Source of the DNA: Natronohydrobacter sp.
GTDB lineage: Bacteria > Pseudomonadota > Alphaproteobacteria > Rhodobacterales > Rhodobacteraceae
Assembly (NCBI GenBank): GCA_007118445.1
Contig: SKRP01000144.1
Coordinates: 1 to 5,384 of the forward strand
DNA: 5,384 bases
Reading direction: 5' to 3'
Shown: piece by piece, positions 5,304 through 5,384 of the stretch
Numbering within the stretch: position 1 is the first letter of the stretch
How the letters are laid out: every line of letters begins with the position of its first letter
Program-made: the position numbers and the translations under genes
Notes under the pieces: model-generated
The model's database searches: none
Told to the model about the DNA's origin: nothing
What the model saw: the letters and a program-made list of their open reading frames with translations, nothing else

Positions 5304-5341
5304 CAATCGCCTGTTTGTGCGGGCAGTATAAGGACTGAGAC

Positions 5342-5384
5342 GTGACTGATTTTTCGATGTTCGGGCTGAAGCCCGTTCTGATGA
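5342..5384 (+). CDS. Probable DEAD-box RNA helicase, N terminus only
   Basis: Only 14 codons are in the window, starting at GTG 5342: (M)TDFSMFGLKPVLM. AAGGA (5330-5334), 7 nt upstream, is a good ribosome binding site and supports GTG over ATG 5357. The pattern F-x-x-x-G-L-x-x-x-L is what precedes the Q motif in DEAD-box proteins of the RhlE/CshA type, where an isolated Phe upstream of the Q motif helps bind adenine. A cold-shock gene nearby fits, since DEAD-box helicases and Csp proteins both remodel RNA in the cold. The Q motif, Walker A and DEAD box all lie beyond the right edge, so the assignment rests on a very short match. Confidence 0.5.
   Translation, partial: MTDFSMFGLKPVLM

Larger units (their letters stand above)
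5128..5341 (+). promoter_or_regulatory. Structured untranslated region, candidate 5' leader of the downstream gene
   Basis: These 214 bp lack a convincing gene on either strand. They begin with a perfect -35-like TTGACA (5132-5137) only 5 nt after the membrane-protein stop, with a poor -10 (CATCTG, 5155-5160, 17-bp spacing). Four inverted repeats then follow in order: 5169-5205, 5209-5221, 5251-5277 and 5284-5303. The region ends with ribosome binding site AAGGA (5330-5334), 7 nt before GTG 5342. If transcribed from TTGACA, the leader would be about 175 nt and heavily folded. TATAAG (5327-5332) is an alternative -10 that would give an almost leaderless transcript. Whether this is a leader, a small RNA or operator DNA cannot be settled from sequence. 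Confidence 0.5.

Noticed and set aside
4866..5306. Minus-strand open frame of 146 codons reaching into the 5128-5341 spacer
   Set aside because: It is mostly antisense to the membrane-protein gene. The start lies within the 5284-5303 GC hairpin, there is no good ribosome binding site, and the composition is low in hydrophobic core patterns.

Overview
The window is GC-rich chromosomal DNA. Protein resemblance places it in the Alphaproteobacteria, most likely Rhodobacterales (Rhodobacter/Paracoccus/roseobacter relatives). The SUV3-type helicase, the CspA-type protein and the small four-helix membrane protein all look like the versions seen in that order. This assignment comes from recognising protein sequences, not from a database search. 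I see no rRNA, tRNA, insertion sequence, CRISPR array or prophage signature.

Layout. (1) Positions 1-2702, minus strand: a two-gene unit. A small exported TPR-repeat protein (2702-2121) is followed 27 bp later by a large SUV3-like ATP-dependent RNA helicase. The helicase begins at 2093 and runs off the left edge with 697 residues in the window; it is the largest gene here. (2) Positions 2703-2777: a short divergent promoter region. (3) Positions 2778-4343, plus strand: a compact operon of an SCP2 sterol/lipid-carrier domain protein, an alpha/beta hydrolase of the lysophospholipase type (TGATG stop-start overlap), and an ArsC/Spx-family thioredoxin-fold protein 22 bp further on. (4) A convergent junction of 9 bp, with a 6-bp-stem palindrome covering both stop codons, then a CspA-type cold-shock protein on the minus strand (4559-4353). 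(5) A 211-bp divergent spacer, then a small four-helix membrane protein (4771-5127). (6) A 214-bp untranslated stretch packed with inverted repeats, then the first 14 codons of a gene starting at GTG 5342. Those residues resemble the N terminus of a DEAD-box RNA helicase.

Biology. RNA metabolism frames the window: a SUV3-type helicase on the left, and a cold-shock RNA chaperone plus a probable DEAD-box helicase on the right. Between them lies a probable lipid-handling pair (SCP2 domain and lysophospholipase-like hydrolase). The most interesting unexplained DNA is 5128-5341, which reads like a structured 5' leader with four consecutive hairpins or dyads before the putative RNA helicase. A second good candidate is a perfect 7-bp hairpin that spans the stop codon of the TPR gene and ends 5 nt before the helicase Shine-Dalgarno. 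I found no clear novel defence or mobile system; most genes here are ordinary core genes.
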